DNA from: Entonaema liquescens
Lineage: Eukaryota > Ascomycota > Sordariomycetes > Xylariales > Xylariaceae
DNA length: 64,000 nt
Direction: 5' to 3'
NCBI GenBank assembly: GCA_902805475.1
Contig: CADCSX010000006.1
Span: 620,001-684,000 of the forward strand
Part shown: one piece after another, positions 1 to 11,051 of the stretch
How positions within the stretch are numbered: position 1 is the stretch's first letter
Layout: each line of letters starts with the position of its first letter
Program-made: the position numbers and the translations under genes
The notes under the pieces: model-generated
Databases searched by the model: none
The model's input: only the letters and a program-made list of their open reading frames with translations
Told to the model about the DNA's origin: nothing

Positions 1-935
1 TGTACTCATCTAAACTCGCAGACTGCACTCTTCGGTAGCACGTTTGGATATGAGGGCAATAAGAATGGGGCGGCTTTAAATAAATTTCTTGTAGAGAACG
101 AAGGGAAACGATGTGTTGTTATCTTAAACGAGTTTGACAAAACATGCGTCGATGTATGGAACGCGCTATTAAAGGTCATGGACGATGGTATGCATTTCTA
201 ATGACCCTGATCTCTTTGGCATCTGTTTGAGACTTGCATGCTATCTAGGTGCTTACCGCGACCAGCATGGCGACTTTGATCACGGTGAACTAGATTGTCG
301 GAGGGTGATCTGGATAATAGCGACAAACTTAGGTGACCACGCTATTTCTCGTTTTCACTCACAATATCTCTCTGGGTTCAACACAGACAAAGATTCGACT
401 CGTATATCAATTGAGCCCCTCCAAAATAAGCTTGAAGACATTTACAGGGGACACTTCTCGGTTGGTCTATATTACCTTTTGGTTCATCCACGCCCGTGAA
501 TAAGTATTAGACCATACTAACCATACGTTGAAGGCTGCGGTTACAGGTCGCATCGACGAGATATTGCCTTTCTTCCCCTTCGACGAAGGCGAGCAAGCCG
601 TCATCGCCCACAAATCTTTCCTTGAGTTGAAAAAGAAACTTGCACGCCCTATTGACGAAGGAACCAGCCGGTTAGTTGGTCATAGTGATGTTGACATGAT
701 TGATGATGGCAGAGTCTGCAAAGAGATAGCTAGGACATCGTATAATGAAGAGCTCGGAGCGCGTTCTATCCAGAAGCATACTCAAAGGTTAGAGCGTCAA
801 CTGATCCTCAAATATCCAGACACCGGTGATCTGGTGGGGGATAGAAAGAACGAGAACGAGGTTGAACAATTTGTGGTCCAGTTGGTTCCAACAGCGGAGG
901 GGGGCCGCGAGGAAGTGTCTGTATCCCGGAAATAA
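1..935 (+). CDS. ClpB-like AAA+ ATPase, 3' portion (5' end outside window)
   Basis: C-terminal part of a Clp/Hsp100-type AAA+ ATPase, a family that uses ATP to remodel or thread proteins. Exons read 1-187, 249-460 and 534-935; introns 188-248 and 461-533 have an upstream CTAAC in the second. In order I see a pore-loop-like FGYEG, a Walker B region VVILNEF, the inter-motif turn VMDDG, sensor 1 IIATNLG, the arginine-finger region TGRIDEILPF, and sensor 2 GARSI in the small D2 domain. Walker B has Asn where Asp is usual (normally LLDE), while the catalytic Glu is kept. Walker A would lie upstream of the window. It is a clear paralogue of the gene at 11,052-13,722. The cellular role is unknown; the family call is firm, the function is not. 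Confidence 0.8.
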
Positions 936-972
936 ATGTACTCTTCAAATTTATTAGTGAACTATCCATCAA

Positions 973-2734
973 TCATTCCTCTCGTCTCAAGGCCAATCGT
1001 TTCCTAATCCAGTAGAACCCTAGGCCAATTACCCATACAACAATGACCACGAGTGCCAACACTGGTGCGAAGAAGGCACCTCTGATTACCACGAACCCAC
1101 TGACTACAGCGAACACCACCGGGACCAGGATAAACGGCCTGTAAGGCCTCCTCAATTCCGGTTCGCGGAACCTAAGAACAATAGCGCCTAGAACAGTGAG
1201 AAAGAAGAAAGAATACTCGCCGAGTCCATTGAAAGTAAGTAGGGCGCGGAAGTTCCCAAGCAGAATATACAGGGCTGAAAGGACAGTCGAGAGCAAGATG
1301 GCATTGATGGGAGCATCCGACCCCGTACTCGAAGAACTCTGCTCATCCTCCCTCCTAGGTTTCAACCCAATGTAGCCAACGGAAGCGAAGATGCGAGGAA
1401 ACCAGTTCATGTTCGCCGCCGCGACCGCCATGCGACCAGCAACGAACGAATTGCCAAGAAGAGAGCCGGCGACAACTAGGCAGATAAGAACGGCGGCGAG
1501 GATACCAAATCCACGTCCAAGAAGACGAGTAATGGCGGTCTATCCAATGGGTTAGTAATTAGCATCTCATATTAGCGATGTTGTGCTTACCACAGCGACG
1601 CTATCTGTTGTTGAAACCACATCCCACGGAAGTAGGATGTAGTAGGCAGCATTGGCGGTGATGAAGCAGAGTATTATCGTCGGAATGGCGCTATTGATTG
1701 CGAGCGGAAGTTGGCGCGCTGGAGATCGGAGTTCCGCCGAGACGTAAATCGCCTGCGAAGTCAGTTAAGTAACCCATCTTAACCATCTGTGACCGAATAA
1801 GAGCTCACCTTATCCCACCCAGAGTAAGCCCATAATGCACCATATAGTGCCGCAGAATAATGACCAAGGATCTCCCATTCGCCAAGCTGGTTCCAGTCTG
1901 TCTTGCTCCCGTCGGGGTTAAGGACTTCTCGATTGCCAAACCAAGGCTTGTTGAACCAGTCTCGTCCTCCAATATCCCTCTCCGGGTCGGTTGCCTGGAG
2001 TATGGCAACAACTATGCCGGCTATCACGATTGCCGCGATGCTGACGAACTTGGTAACCACGAAAAAGTTGTTAAGGCGAGTACTGGCTTTGGTACTGATG
2101 GAATTCGCGACGCTGATGACGACCAGAATGAGAATGGAAAACAGTTTATGTTCAATCCTCCCGGCTTGGTCGGTTACGCCTATTGCGGAGTAGATGCTCT
2201 CCACGAACACAATGCTAAGGATAGCAAGGGTAGCCGGCATGACGGCTACGATCCATGTCCAGGCGGCCAGGAAGCCGAAGACATCCCCGAATATGTATTG
2301 AAGGTATGGCTGTACTCCACCTGCGACATAATTCAGTCAATAGGTCTCATTTAAACAAAGACAGAATGAGTAGTAGATGAGAATAGCTCACCTTCGCCGG
2401 GAATGGCTGTTCCCAACTCAGCCATGGTCGAAGCGCCAGTCCACGCGAGCACGCCACCAATCAGCCAGACGACCAGAGCAGCACCCGGAGATGACACATT
2501 GGTGTCTATAGATCCCGGTGATGTAAATATGCCGCTCCCGATAACAATACTAATAACAATGGCGAAAGCCTCGAGGGCGCCGAGGTTCTTCGTGAATGTG
2601 CCCGCATCCCGGGCCGGACCTGGCGGCGGGGTACCATTGCCATCGCCATCTGCTGTGTTGACACCCCGCTCATCTCTCTGATCAGCAAGGAGAGGCCTCG
2701 AGGCCCCGTCTTCTATTTCTGGTGATGATGCCAT
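973..2734 (-). CDS. L-type amino acid transporter (APC superfamily)
   Basis: Polytopic plasma-membrane amino acid permease of the LAT/APC type, related to the fungal Mup1/Mup3 methionine permease group. Exons on the minus strand are 2392-2734, 1809-2320, 1591-1752 and 973-1539; their sum is 528 codons in frame, giving 527 aa. An ATG at 2812 would add 26 residues, but the one at 2734 (MASSPE) fits better. About twelve hydrophobic segments follow a polar N-terminus of about 50 residues. TM1 carries the unwound-helix motif IGSGIFTSPG typical of LAT carriers, and GALWAYSGWDK is the usual TM6 region. The substrate is inferred only from family. The 3' end lies 38 bp from the convergent AAA+ gene. 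Confidence 0.88.
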
Positions 2735-3300
2735 TTCGTCGAATGAGATGAACTCATGAATTAAAAGGCGGTTAAGTGTACCATGAATGGTTGTTGATGA
2801 GGGAGAGTTCAAGCGGAGTTCAAATCAATCACGCAATTCACGTTCTCTTGTTTAAACGCGAGTGGGGCATGTAACTTAACCGCGTCCCCCCCCTTTTAAG
2901 CAATATAGTAATACATCAATTTTTATGAGGCTCAATCGTCGTCGACGAAGAGATTTGATTTTCTTGTATGCTATGAGTTTATATTACTACCCTTATTGTT
3001 GTGGTTAGAATTTGAGTAACAATAACTTGGGTACCTATGACTTTACTTTACTTTACTTTACTTTACTTGGATGAGTTCAGAAGTAATTAAGCAGACAAAT
3101 GTTTGACAATACATTATACGATATTAATATACGATAAGTCGTAACACGGCTTCTATAATCAGGAATGCTTCACACTCCAACGTGGACAAAATTTATTATT
3201 TTTCTAACCCTTTTTTATTGCATAGGTAGCTATACGTACCCCAGCGAGGTAGACTAAAATCAAGAACTTTTATTGGTACCATCTCGACCACTTCTCCTCC
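2735..3300. other. Intergenic region upstream of the transporter
   Basis: No gene is supported here. The stretch holds the probable promoter of the transporter on its left side, a C-rich run near 2886-2894 and a CTTTA pentamer array at 3041-3068. Confidence 0.6.
3041..3068. repeat. CTTTA microsatellite, about 5.6 copies
   Basis: Perfect tandem pentamer CTTTA in the gap between the transporter and the S/T-P-rich gene. Confidence 0.95.
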
Positions 3301-4032
3301 TCAATTCCCCGAGACAGGTACCAGTTGTCTTTTGTCGTTCCATTGAAACCCAGGCGGAGGAACCGGTGCGACGCCTTTACCCCCTTGTTGGAACTCAAGC
3401 ACGTCGTCCATGAGGGGAAGTGCTAGAGCCTCGTCATCGGTCAGAGACTGCCTGTACATGTGGTCGTCCATGAGACAGTAAGACATCCACAACTGCGAGG
3501 GTACATTTCTAGGCTTTCGACCCAGACGGCGCCGGTGCTCCATATCCGGGATCCACCGTTCTGCTCTCCGAAGACCGCCGGTTGGCTTGGCTTCCTCGTC
3601 AGAAAGCAAGAAGTCATCCATGTAAAAATCTTCTTCCGACTTTCTCTTTTTATTGCGGCCTCGCTTGGGTTTGGTTATCTTCGAGAATTTGGGGGATTTC
3701 GGGCTTGGGGTGACGGGAGATTTCTGCGGAGCGTTCTTAGCAGCTCCAAGCAGTCCACTCTGTTCCCGCAGCGCAACTTTCTGGTCCATTGCCGATACTC
3801 TTTTCTCGAGGGCTTTAATCGCTATTGCTTTCGCCCTTGGGATATTCGCAGTTCTCTTCTTCAAGCGGTATGCTATTTTACTTCTAGGCGGTTGCTTTGG
3901 TGACTTCAGTGGCCACTTCGGCGACTTTGGCTCCGGTGTACGGTATTTTTGGGGGCTCTGTAGTGGTGGAGTACTCGGTCCGTGGTTATCTTCGCCGGCA
4001 GGCCGGGATTGCAGAGGAGTTGGCGTATCCAT
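3301..4032 (-). CDS. Basic S/T-P-rich hypothetical protein
   Basis: Single-exon reading frame of 243 aa starting at ATG 4032 (MDTPTPLQ). The frame stays open upstream to 4233, but that extension is hydrophobic and AT-rich and looks like untranslated sequence. I do not recognise a catalytic domain. The N-terminal half is dominated by SPK/TPE-type motifs (PKSPKW, LKSPKQ, SPKSPKF) resembling CDK or MAPK phospho-sites, followed by a basic patch PKRGRNKKRKS that could be a nuclear localisation signal. The C-terminal half is more ordered, with RRAERWIPDMEHRRRLGRKP and an acidic tail ending in PPGFQW. A nuclear or chromatin-associated role is only an inference from composition. Long open frames also exist on the other strand here, as expected for such biased codons. 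Confidence 0.6.
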   Translation of the reverse strand: MDTPTPLQSRPAGEDNHGPSTPPLQSPQKYRTPEPKSPKWPLKSPKQPPRSKIAYRLKKRTANIPRAKAIAIKALEKRVSAMDQKVALREQSGLLGAAKNAPQKSPVTPSPKSPKFSKITKPKRGRNKKRKSEEDFYMDDFLLSDEEAKPTGGLRRAERWIPDMEHRRRLGRKPRNVPSQLWMSYCLMDDHMYRQSLTDDEALALPLMDDVLEFQQGGKGVAPVPPPGFQWNDKRQLVPVSGN

Positions 4033-4845
4033 TATGTTTTTGAAATGCAATATCCAATGCGGGCTATTGGACTTGCACTGGTAGGTTCGGCTGATGTTTT
4101 CGAAATTGAAAAAGTGAAAATTTAGAACAAGATAAATAGCCAGGCGGCATAATGCCACGAGGCCTTTACAAAGGCACTTGAGTAGCATGCGTGGCCGTGG
4201 TATTGTAAAGAGAAAAACAAAGAAAATGTCCATTGGCCTTATATTTCTCCTTGTTGGTAAGAATCGACTGCACTGTATATTCGTTTCAGCGTAAGACCTT
4301 TGTTAACATACAATGAATAGTACGAAGGACGTGTAAGTCAATTCAAAGCAGTAGGTCTTAGGCGATACCGACAAAACGTGGTACTATTCGTGGATCTATT
4401 CATAGAACACATGAATGCTATTTGTTTCCATGAAAGACACAGAGCACCCATCTCTCATAATCTTTAACACATCGTCTCTAGGTTTTTAGGTCCATGAAAG
4501 GGTTAATGATATAGGAAGGCGTTGATTTAGGACTGTAACGCGGCCCCTGAAGAAATATTAGACAGAAATAGGGCAAGTTCATTTTACTAGTAAAATAGGT
4601 GACAAGTGTCATAGAAGTGTTCTCAAATGCTCTTAATATTTATATACTGTACCGAGAAAGATAATCAACTTTCCCAGGTACATAAAGTAGAAGAAAATAT
4701 GCCAGTATATACACGTTGATCAATTGTACAAGCGAAGTGTAAAGTATGTCTATGTGAGGTGGTGGGATGGGTAGAGTCCGGTAATTGCTCGTAAAATGGA
4801 CTTTAAAGACTTGGGAGTCTATTTCAAGTAGCGAACTTAGACAAC
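4033..4845. other. Intergenic region, no gene seen
   Basis: AT-rich gap between the S/T-P-rich gene (reading leftward) and the 3' end of the LPMO. It contains the upstream region of the former and the 3' untranslated region of the latter. No convincing frame or RNA was found. Confidence 0.5.
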
Positions 4846-5732
4846 TTAATGCTTGATGTCACGGGCGTGAGCACGCGCCTTCTTGAAGGAAAGGTTGGTA
4901 ACTGCCGGTCCGGGAATTTGGTATGACTGGAGGTCGACCCAGATGTCAAGAGCAACGCCAGGGTCACTGCTGTGGTACATCTCGGTGGCGGGGACGCCCT
5001 CCGGCTGCTGGTCACCAGAGCCCGAGATCTCGAGGTTGATGCACTATTTCAAGTCAGTAAATACGCACCAAGAATATACTATAAGGTTGGGACTATACTA
5101 ACCGAGGGGTAGAACTCGGCTTGACCCTCGTGGGCCTTGTGCAATCCAAGGATTTCGTGTCGGAGGATGTAAGGGCCGGGTGCAATGTTGGCGGGAATGG
5201 TGACAGTGAAGGTGTCAACGAAGCCTTCTCCTTCCGGCTGGACACTCTTGTGAACCTCGGTAGTAGCCCACTTCTGGCTTTCCCACGCAGGGCTATCCGC
5301 CATACCACCCTGGATGAGACCGTTCTCGAAGAACTTGAAAAATCGAAGGTTGTTCTTGTCGACGTTGGCGCAGCCGGCCTCGCCACACGGAGCGAGATAG
5401 TGCATTTCAGGGCCGGGGTGCTCGAAACCGCCTATCGTGTTAAAGCGTACGACCTGCAACTGGGAACCGGCAGCCACCGGGATTGAGGCTTGGGCATTTG
5501 TTGCGCCAAGATGGCAGATGATATCGGGGGTGTTGAGGGACTCAACCGGAACCGGTCCTTCATCTTCTGTTGTGAACTGCCATGTAACTGCTTGGCTTTG
5601 ATCTTCGTTTGACCACCGCTCATAACCCGGGTAAGTCACACCATCAACAATAACTCTTCGAACGTGGCCGTGGCCTAGGACTGCCGGCGCTGAAGCGGCC
5701 AAAGCCAAAAGTGTAGTGCTCAACGAAGGCAT
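4846..5732 (-). CDS. AA9 lytic polysaccharide monooxygenase (secreted)
   Basis: Copper-dependent oxidative enzyme that cleaves cellulose or related glucans outside the cell. Exons are 5103-5732 and 4846-5043 with a 59-nt intron (5044-5102), giving 275 aa. Residues 1-20 form a signal peptide ending ...AVLG, leaving His21 as the mature N-terminal His of the copper brace (HGHVRR). The second copper His is in FEHPGPEMHYL, and the second-sphere His is in RHEILGLH. The axial Tyr is in AEFYPSC, and Cys pairs typical of AA9 are present. In characterised AA9 enzymes the residue two before that Tyr is Gln; here it is Glu. There is no CBM1 module after the catalytic domain. A TATA-like GTATTTAAG lies about 170 bp upstream on the minus strand (near 5900). 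Confidence 0.92.
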
Positions 5733-8700
5733 AGTGAAAAATATCAAGTTTTAGACAGGGAGTTTGAAATTAAGATATGTGACTCGAAAAAGAAAAGAAG
5801 ACCAGCTTCAAAGTTGCTGTAAATTGACACCCACGATCTAATGTTTACTATGAGAGAAGAAAGGTCATATTGGAAAGAAGACGTTATTTACTCCTACTTA
5901 AATACATGATTGTATGTGACTATGACGGTGAAGGCGTCACGCCTGTGCGAAACATCGCCAAGCCCGCCCACTGCTAATGATGCCTGGCTACATCTTGAAT
6001 TATGCCATGTATGATTTAGGCGTGGTAAAAACATGTTTCAAAGCAGATATAGCATCTGGAAAGGGAAGGTGTATGGAATGCTTAGCTAGAGGATTTAGAA
6101 TGATCTATTAATAAAAGGGGTCGAATACTCCACATTTACCCTTCACCATCACATGTAGTTCTTCTTTTGACAACCTTCTCCTGAATTTTATTCCGGGCTT
6201 TCCGCGAGTTGGCTTCCAATGAACTCTCTAATCCATGATGGTAAGCTTGATTCTCCCTTGTTGTAATAGTAAATAACTGTGTTTCGCGATTGTTGTTGTG
6301 TAATGTGACAGTCTACACATTAAAATGAAAGTAAACAGGGGTTACGCTACGACTACCCAACTAGTTAACTAGTGCTTATGTACATAACGTAACTCTTCAG
6401 CCTACTAAGTAATACAATAGTTCGCAGTTTGGATTTTTAGGAAGATTGGCTTAGTTGAGAACCCTAATTGTCGATCGTATGTATCTCGTAACTCTATACC
6501 ACCCTTAAGAAGCTCTTTACACGTCTATTACACGATACCCATTAGAATGTCTCCAATTAAAGACCAACTGTATTTTTCTTTTTTCTATTCCATTTATACA
6601 TTATACAATCGGTATTAAATAATATACACATATTTAGGGGTAAGGCAATAGGATTCTAACCAGGATAACGCTTTTTGTCAAAGCTCAACGACGCAATACT
6701 TTACATAATTAATTCACAACAATGACCTAGCCTCAGTTTAACAACTTCGGTCCCGTTTAACTAGGATGCTTTGCTCTTAGTTATAAGCTGAATCAAGTAA
6801 ATTCTACCTGCACTAAAATCTGAGGAGTAACTATACGGTGCATACTTAGGCGCATACATATTTAGGTAGTGAATTGCCAAGAAAGATATGAGGAAGGTAT
6901 TTAGAACAGGTGAGAAAAGGATCTGGAAGTGCTTGATATTATTAGTTGGGCCTTTTGTCGCGCTATTCCACCTTTCCCCAGGATTTGACTCGACTAACCC
7001 GAATCAGGCCTTGTTCCTGACTATCACAGACGGTAAGAAATAGGAAATAGGCCACCACTATTATCGGCCGATTGTTTTTAAAATTACTCCGCCATTGATG
7101 CCAAGCGCTCGGTGAAGCCTGTCTTGATCATAACCAATGACGCACTGACGATCTTCCATATTTGGGATCCCTGCCAGGCATTTGTTTCCAAGTCTCGGGA
7201 AGGATCCGAGGGGCAACCCAATCGTCAAACCCTTTTGATCTATCCGCGTTGTTAAGGTCTCCAAACTGCTGCGGATCTTAGACTGACATCTGAGCCTCAA
7301 AGTTGTCCACGTTCTACGCCAAGAAACGGCGTCGCCATAAACCCTAAAACTGAAGTACAAGCTGACCCCGTCTTTCTTGTAAAAGAGACTCCAGATATTG
7401 GATATTACAAACCCATTATTACTAAAAAAAAAAAAAGGGAGTAGAATATTTAAGTATATAAGTGTAAGTTTTGATTTGTAATTCTGCTACAGACTTAAAC
7501 TACGCTCCTCTTGTTTTACCACAAGGTAGGCGCTTAAATGTCTGGGTACTTACGACAACTACTTCTTAAACAATAGAAACTACGAAGTGTGCCACTATCC
7601 TGCATGTAGCCTTATACGCAGAGATAGCATCGCCAACTTCTCAAGTTGACAACTCACGACTTTACGACAGTTGTTTTCTTGGGCAAAATCTTTACGAGAG
7701 AAGAAAGTGTCCTGTACCTAATACAACCAGATCTGTTAAATCTTCAAGAATACGCGGGCTTCTGAGGCGAACTGCCGAAATTGGAAATAGAAAATAGGTA
7801 AATTGTATATCTTCGTCAAAGATAACCGTGTGATAGGCTATTAGAAGGTGGTAAAGCCGTGTTTCTATATCTTCTTTTGTCAGTGTCTACTCGTAAACCT
7901 AGCCTATTGTGCCACTAGGGGCTGCTGTCAGCATTTTAAATGAGACAACTCAAACGAAGAGCTTGTTCAATATGTATAACCATAGGCTTCTATAGCTAAG
8001 CCCAAGTCCATTACTAAAGAACGAAGTTATTTTCATGTTTCTTGCTTCGCCTCGTAACCGTGGCCTTACGTTGCATTGTATCGTGGCTAAAAATTTCTGA
8101 GACAAGTTAATCATGTGTGGTCTTTTACGAGCTTTAATTCAACATATCTTTAAAAATCACGTCCCTCCCAGTATTGAATTCCGTTAATTTGTGCTGGTCG
8201 ATCCATACACTATGTTTAAATTTGTCTGGGAAACAGCTGAGATGTAGGCGCAAAGGTACGCTCATATGCGCTGTACCCAATTTAGCGCTCTGGTTGTGCC
8301 ATTGATATTGAGTTATTCACACCTGTTAAAGCTGCTATCGATTCTAATGATCGCATTTGAAGGAACTGGAAAAGTCCGTCCTTATCTCTATCATATATCT
8401 GTAATTATTTGCCGACGTCCCATTGTCGGGACCGAAGACGCCTACGGGTCTGGGGATTTAAGCGTTAAGCGCTTCGGCGCCGCTTGCATTAACGTCTTCG
8501 AGATAGGCGGGGCTATAAATCTAGCGATCGAATCCCAAAAGGTCTCCCGTCCACGGCTACCATTTGAAAATAGCGCTGAAAAGCGCGCCCATACTGTGGT
8601 AGCCAATATAGAGTACACCTTTGGAGACCGTTCTGCGTCTTGAGAATTTTACCGTGTTCATAGCACTACTATACGGATATAAGGGTTACAGAGACGTCTG

Positions 8701-8942
8701 TTGGGTATTACTACAGACAACATCTAGAACGGACTTTACGGACTCAATTCCGTTAATCTCCGTCCAACAGTTACGTTCAGTTGCAATCTCGATCTTTATG
8801 TTGGGCAGGAAAGAATCTAGATCTGGTGGTTTTAAGTCAAGCAGCAAATAATAAATATCGATGCTGTGCTGCTCTAACAATTCTACGTCAGATTTATCTT
8901 ATCAATCATCGATATCTCTCTCACACTCCGGTTACATTGAAA
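5733..8942. other. 3.2-kb AT-rich gap with no supported gene
   Basis: Holds the LPMO upstream region, one copy of a dispersed repeat (7942-8057) and scattered open frames. The two longest are 7061-7360 on minus (99 aa) and 8266-8643 on plus (125 aa). Neither has a recognisable domain, splice partners or signal peptide. A less AT-rich patch near 8400-8600 could be an old gene relic. I see no tRNA. Confidence 0.5.
7942..8057 (+). repeat. Dispersed repeat copy A
   Basis: Shares an ordered series of blocks with copies at 31,883, 37,360 and 38,009: an AAGAGCTT-like start, ATAGGCTTCTATAGCTAAG, and an end GTTATTTTCATG...CTTGCTTCGCCTCGT. It is diverged from the other copies by point changes and carries no coding capacity. 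Probably a decayed mobile-element fragment. Confidence 0.6.
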
Positions 8943-9566
8943 ATGCCTACCAATAACAGTATTAAGACGGCGTTGGCGCTTATCGAGAACGACAAGTCGA
9001 AAATTCTAGGCTTGAATGTTGGTAAACATATTACCAACATCGAACCTGGGTTACATATCCCGAAAGCTGGTAAGAGAAACAATTGAAAGAAGCTTTAGTA
9101 GTTGTCCAATATACTGAACAGAATTGGGGCTAACTCAAACCTCTCAGACGCTCAATCCGAGCCGGAACTCAGCTTTGCATCGGCGTCCACCGAGAAGACT
9201 TACATAATAATAAACCTCGATCTCGACGCTCCGCTCCCGTCCTTCAGCGTGTTGAGTCCGGCGCTCCACTGGATCCAGTCAGATCTGAAACCAGTGCCAG
9301 CTCCCGACGGGAACGGATTCGCTCTCAAGTCCGAGGCGCCCTTCATAGTAAACTACATTGGTCCCGGCCCGCCGCCGCCGAGCGGGCCGCACCGATACGT
9401 CTTCTTCCTGTACGAACAGCCCGAGGGCTTCGATGTCAAGAAACACGCACCCGCCGGCGCGAAGCCTGTCGGCCTATCGCGCCGCATACGCTTCGACCTA
9501 GACGCGTGGGAGAAAAAGCTCAAGCTCGGGCCTGTGTTAGCGGTCAACTACTTCACCAGCAATTAA
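8943..9566 (+). CDS. PEBP-family protein (phosphatidylethanolamine-binding-like)
   Basis: Small globular protein of the PEBP/RKIP/TFS1 fold, a family that includes kinase and carboxypeptidase-Y inhibitors. Exons are 8943-9069 and 9148-9566; the 78-nt intron has a GTAAGA donor and a GCTAAC branch point. The product is 181 aa. The PEBP signature is visible as DLDAPLPSFSVLSP followed by ALHWIQSD, and the second as GPPPPSGPHRYVFFLYEQP. The anion-pocket DPD is DLD here. There is no signal peptide, so it is probably cytosolic. It stands alone on the plus strand between the 3.2-kb gap and the second AAA+ gene. The ligand or partner cannot be told from sequence. Confidence 0.87.
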
Positions 9567-11051
9567 GTCGCGTAGCTAGGTAAATCATCTGCGACATTTT
9601 CTTCTTCTTTCGGACGAAGTTCCACCCGGTTCTCAAGTCGGTGGGATAGTTTTTTCTGTTTTTCCCGCCTTATTTTGGGCTGGGGGCGGTGACGGACAGG
9701 GCCGGATTGCGATATTATTAGGCCAATTTCGGTGCCTTCATATACCCACATTATCGCTCCCAATGCTGAATTGTCGGAACTCTTACTGGTTGAAATAAGG
9801 TGCCCAAGCGGCTCTGGTTCTATTTGCTAATCAAAACTCCTTGGATTGCATTTTTCGCATTCGTGTCAGGCCGTGAAATAGATTTATGTGGTTGCTCGCC
9901 ACATAGGGTTAACATCATCTCCAACATCTTTTATCCCTTTCCATTTGCTGCCATGATCCACGCTGCGGGTGTCTTTATTTTCACTCCAGTATTAGTTGTT
10001 CCAGAACTCTAGATTGGGTATTTACATTTGGGCCTTTAGGGGTCTCATCCAGTACCCAATATAGGTGCCGTCATCACGCGTACGCTCATGCCCATCAGAA
10101 CGGGCGGCCTGCAATGGGCCAATAGAAACCGCCGGGAAAGGCGACAAGCTTCGTTATTAGCTCACCTGGACCACCACGTCACTGCTGACAGGTGGTCGTG
10201 TATCATATTAAATCGTATCGCTAGTTCTGTGTTGTCGTAGGTATTGGCACCTCAATATTGAACGGGGCAAACCGGGGCAAATGCACACCCCTTATGTTTT
10301 CGATGTGAGATACCGATCATTCCCCAACATGCACACCCAAAGAAGTCACTTTTAGGTAGACTCTAGCCGCTAGGTACTTATGAGTTTGGTATAAGAGCAC
10401 GTGTTCATATGAGCTTCGACGCGTTTTCATTCGCTGCATTCTTGAGAACAAAGGACGGAAAGGTGCAGAGCGGTATGCAAGAAATTGGAGAGCGTACAGT
10501 TGGGTTTGAAGCCTGACTCTCAGCACCTCAGCTGCTGCGTTTATTCTGTATGGTGTTTAGCGGTCAAAGCTGTGTACCCCAGACCGCCTTAACACGCGCG
10601 ATTGGGCCTTCTTCGCTTTTGGATTCGACTGTGATTGGCTATAGACGGGCATAGCGAGGCAGGTAATAATATGTCGTTACCTTGAATTCTCTATACACAC
10701 CCCTAATTAATTGACCTGGTTGAATTGTTAACCTAGTCGATGCGACGCTGCTGGACCTGCAGAGGCGACAATGAAAAAAATTGAAATGGCTGCCGCCCCA
10801 GCCATTCGTCGGTGTATCGAAGGTTCTATTGGCGCCAAAAGCAATCAGTGCGCTGCTCATAAATCTGGAGCCGTTAAGAGCGTGTCTCCCTCTTGTTGGG
10901 GATGTGATGAAATTAGAAACCTCACTCCCAACTCGAATCCAAAACACCACAGAACTACCTATGTATATATTCTATGGATTCTTTCACCTTCAAAGTCGAG
11001 TCTTATATCCTTAATTTAATCCATAGAAAGCCTAGCCAGTCATTCTTAAAC
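9567..11051. other. Intergenic region upstream of the ankyrin/AAA+ gene
   Basis: About 1.5 kb with no supported gene. Open frames of up to 103 codons occur on both strands but lack recognisable features. The right end is the probable promoter and 5' untranslated region of the AAA+ gene. Confidence 0.5.

Noticed and set aside
8266..8643. 125-codon plus-strand frame as a gene
   Set aside because: No recognisable domain, no splice partners, and only an initial hydrophobic stretch; not enough to call.
10639..10950. 103-codon minus-strand frame upstream of the ankyrin/AAA+ gene
   Set aside because: Overlaps the probable promoter of that gene and shows no protein features.
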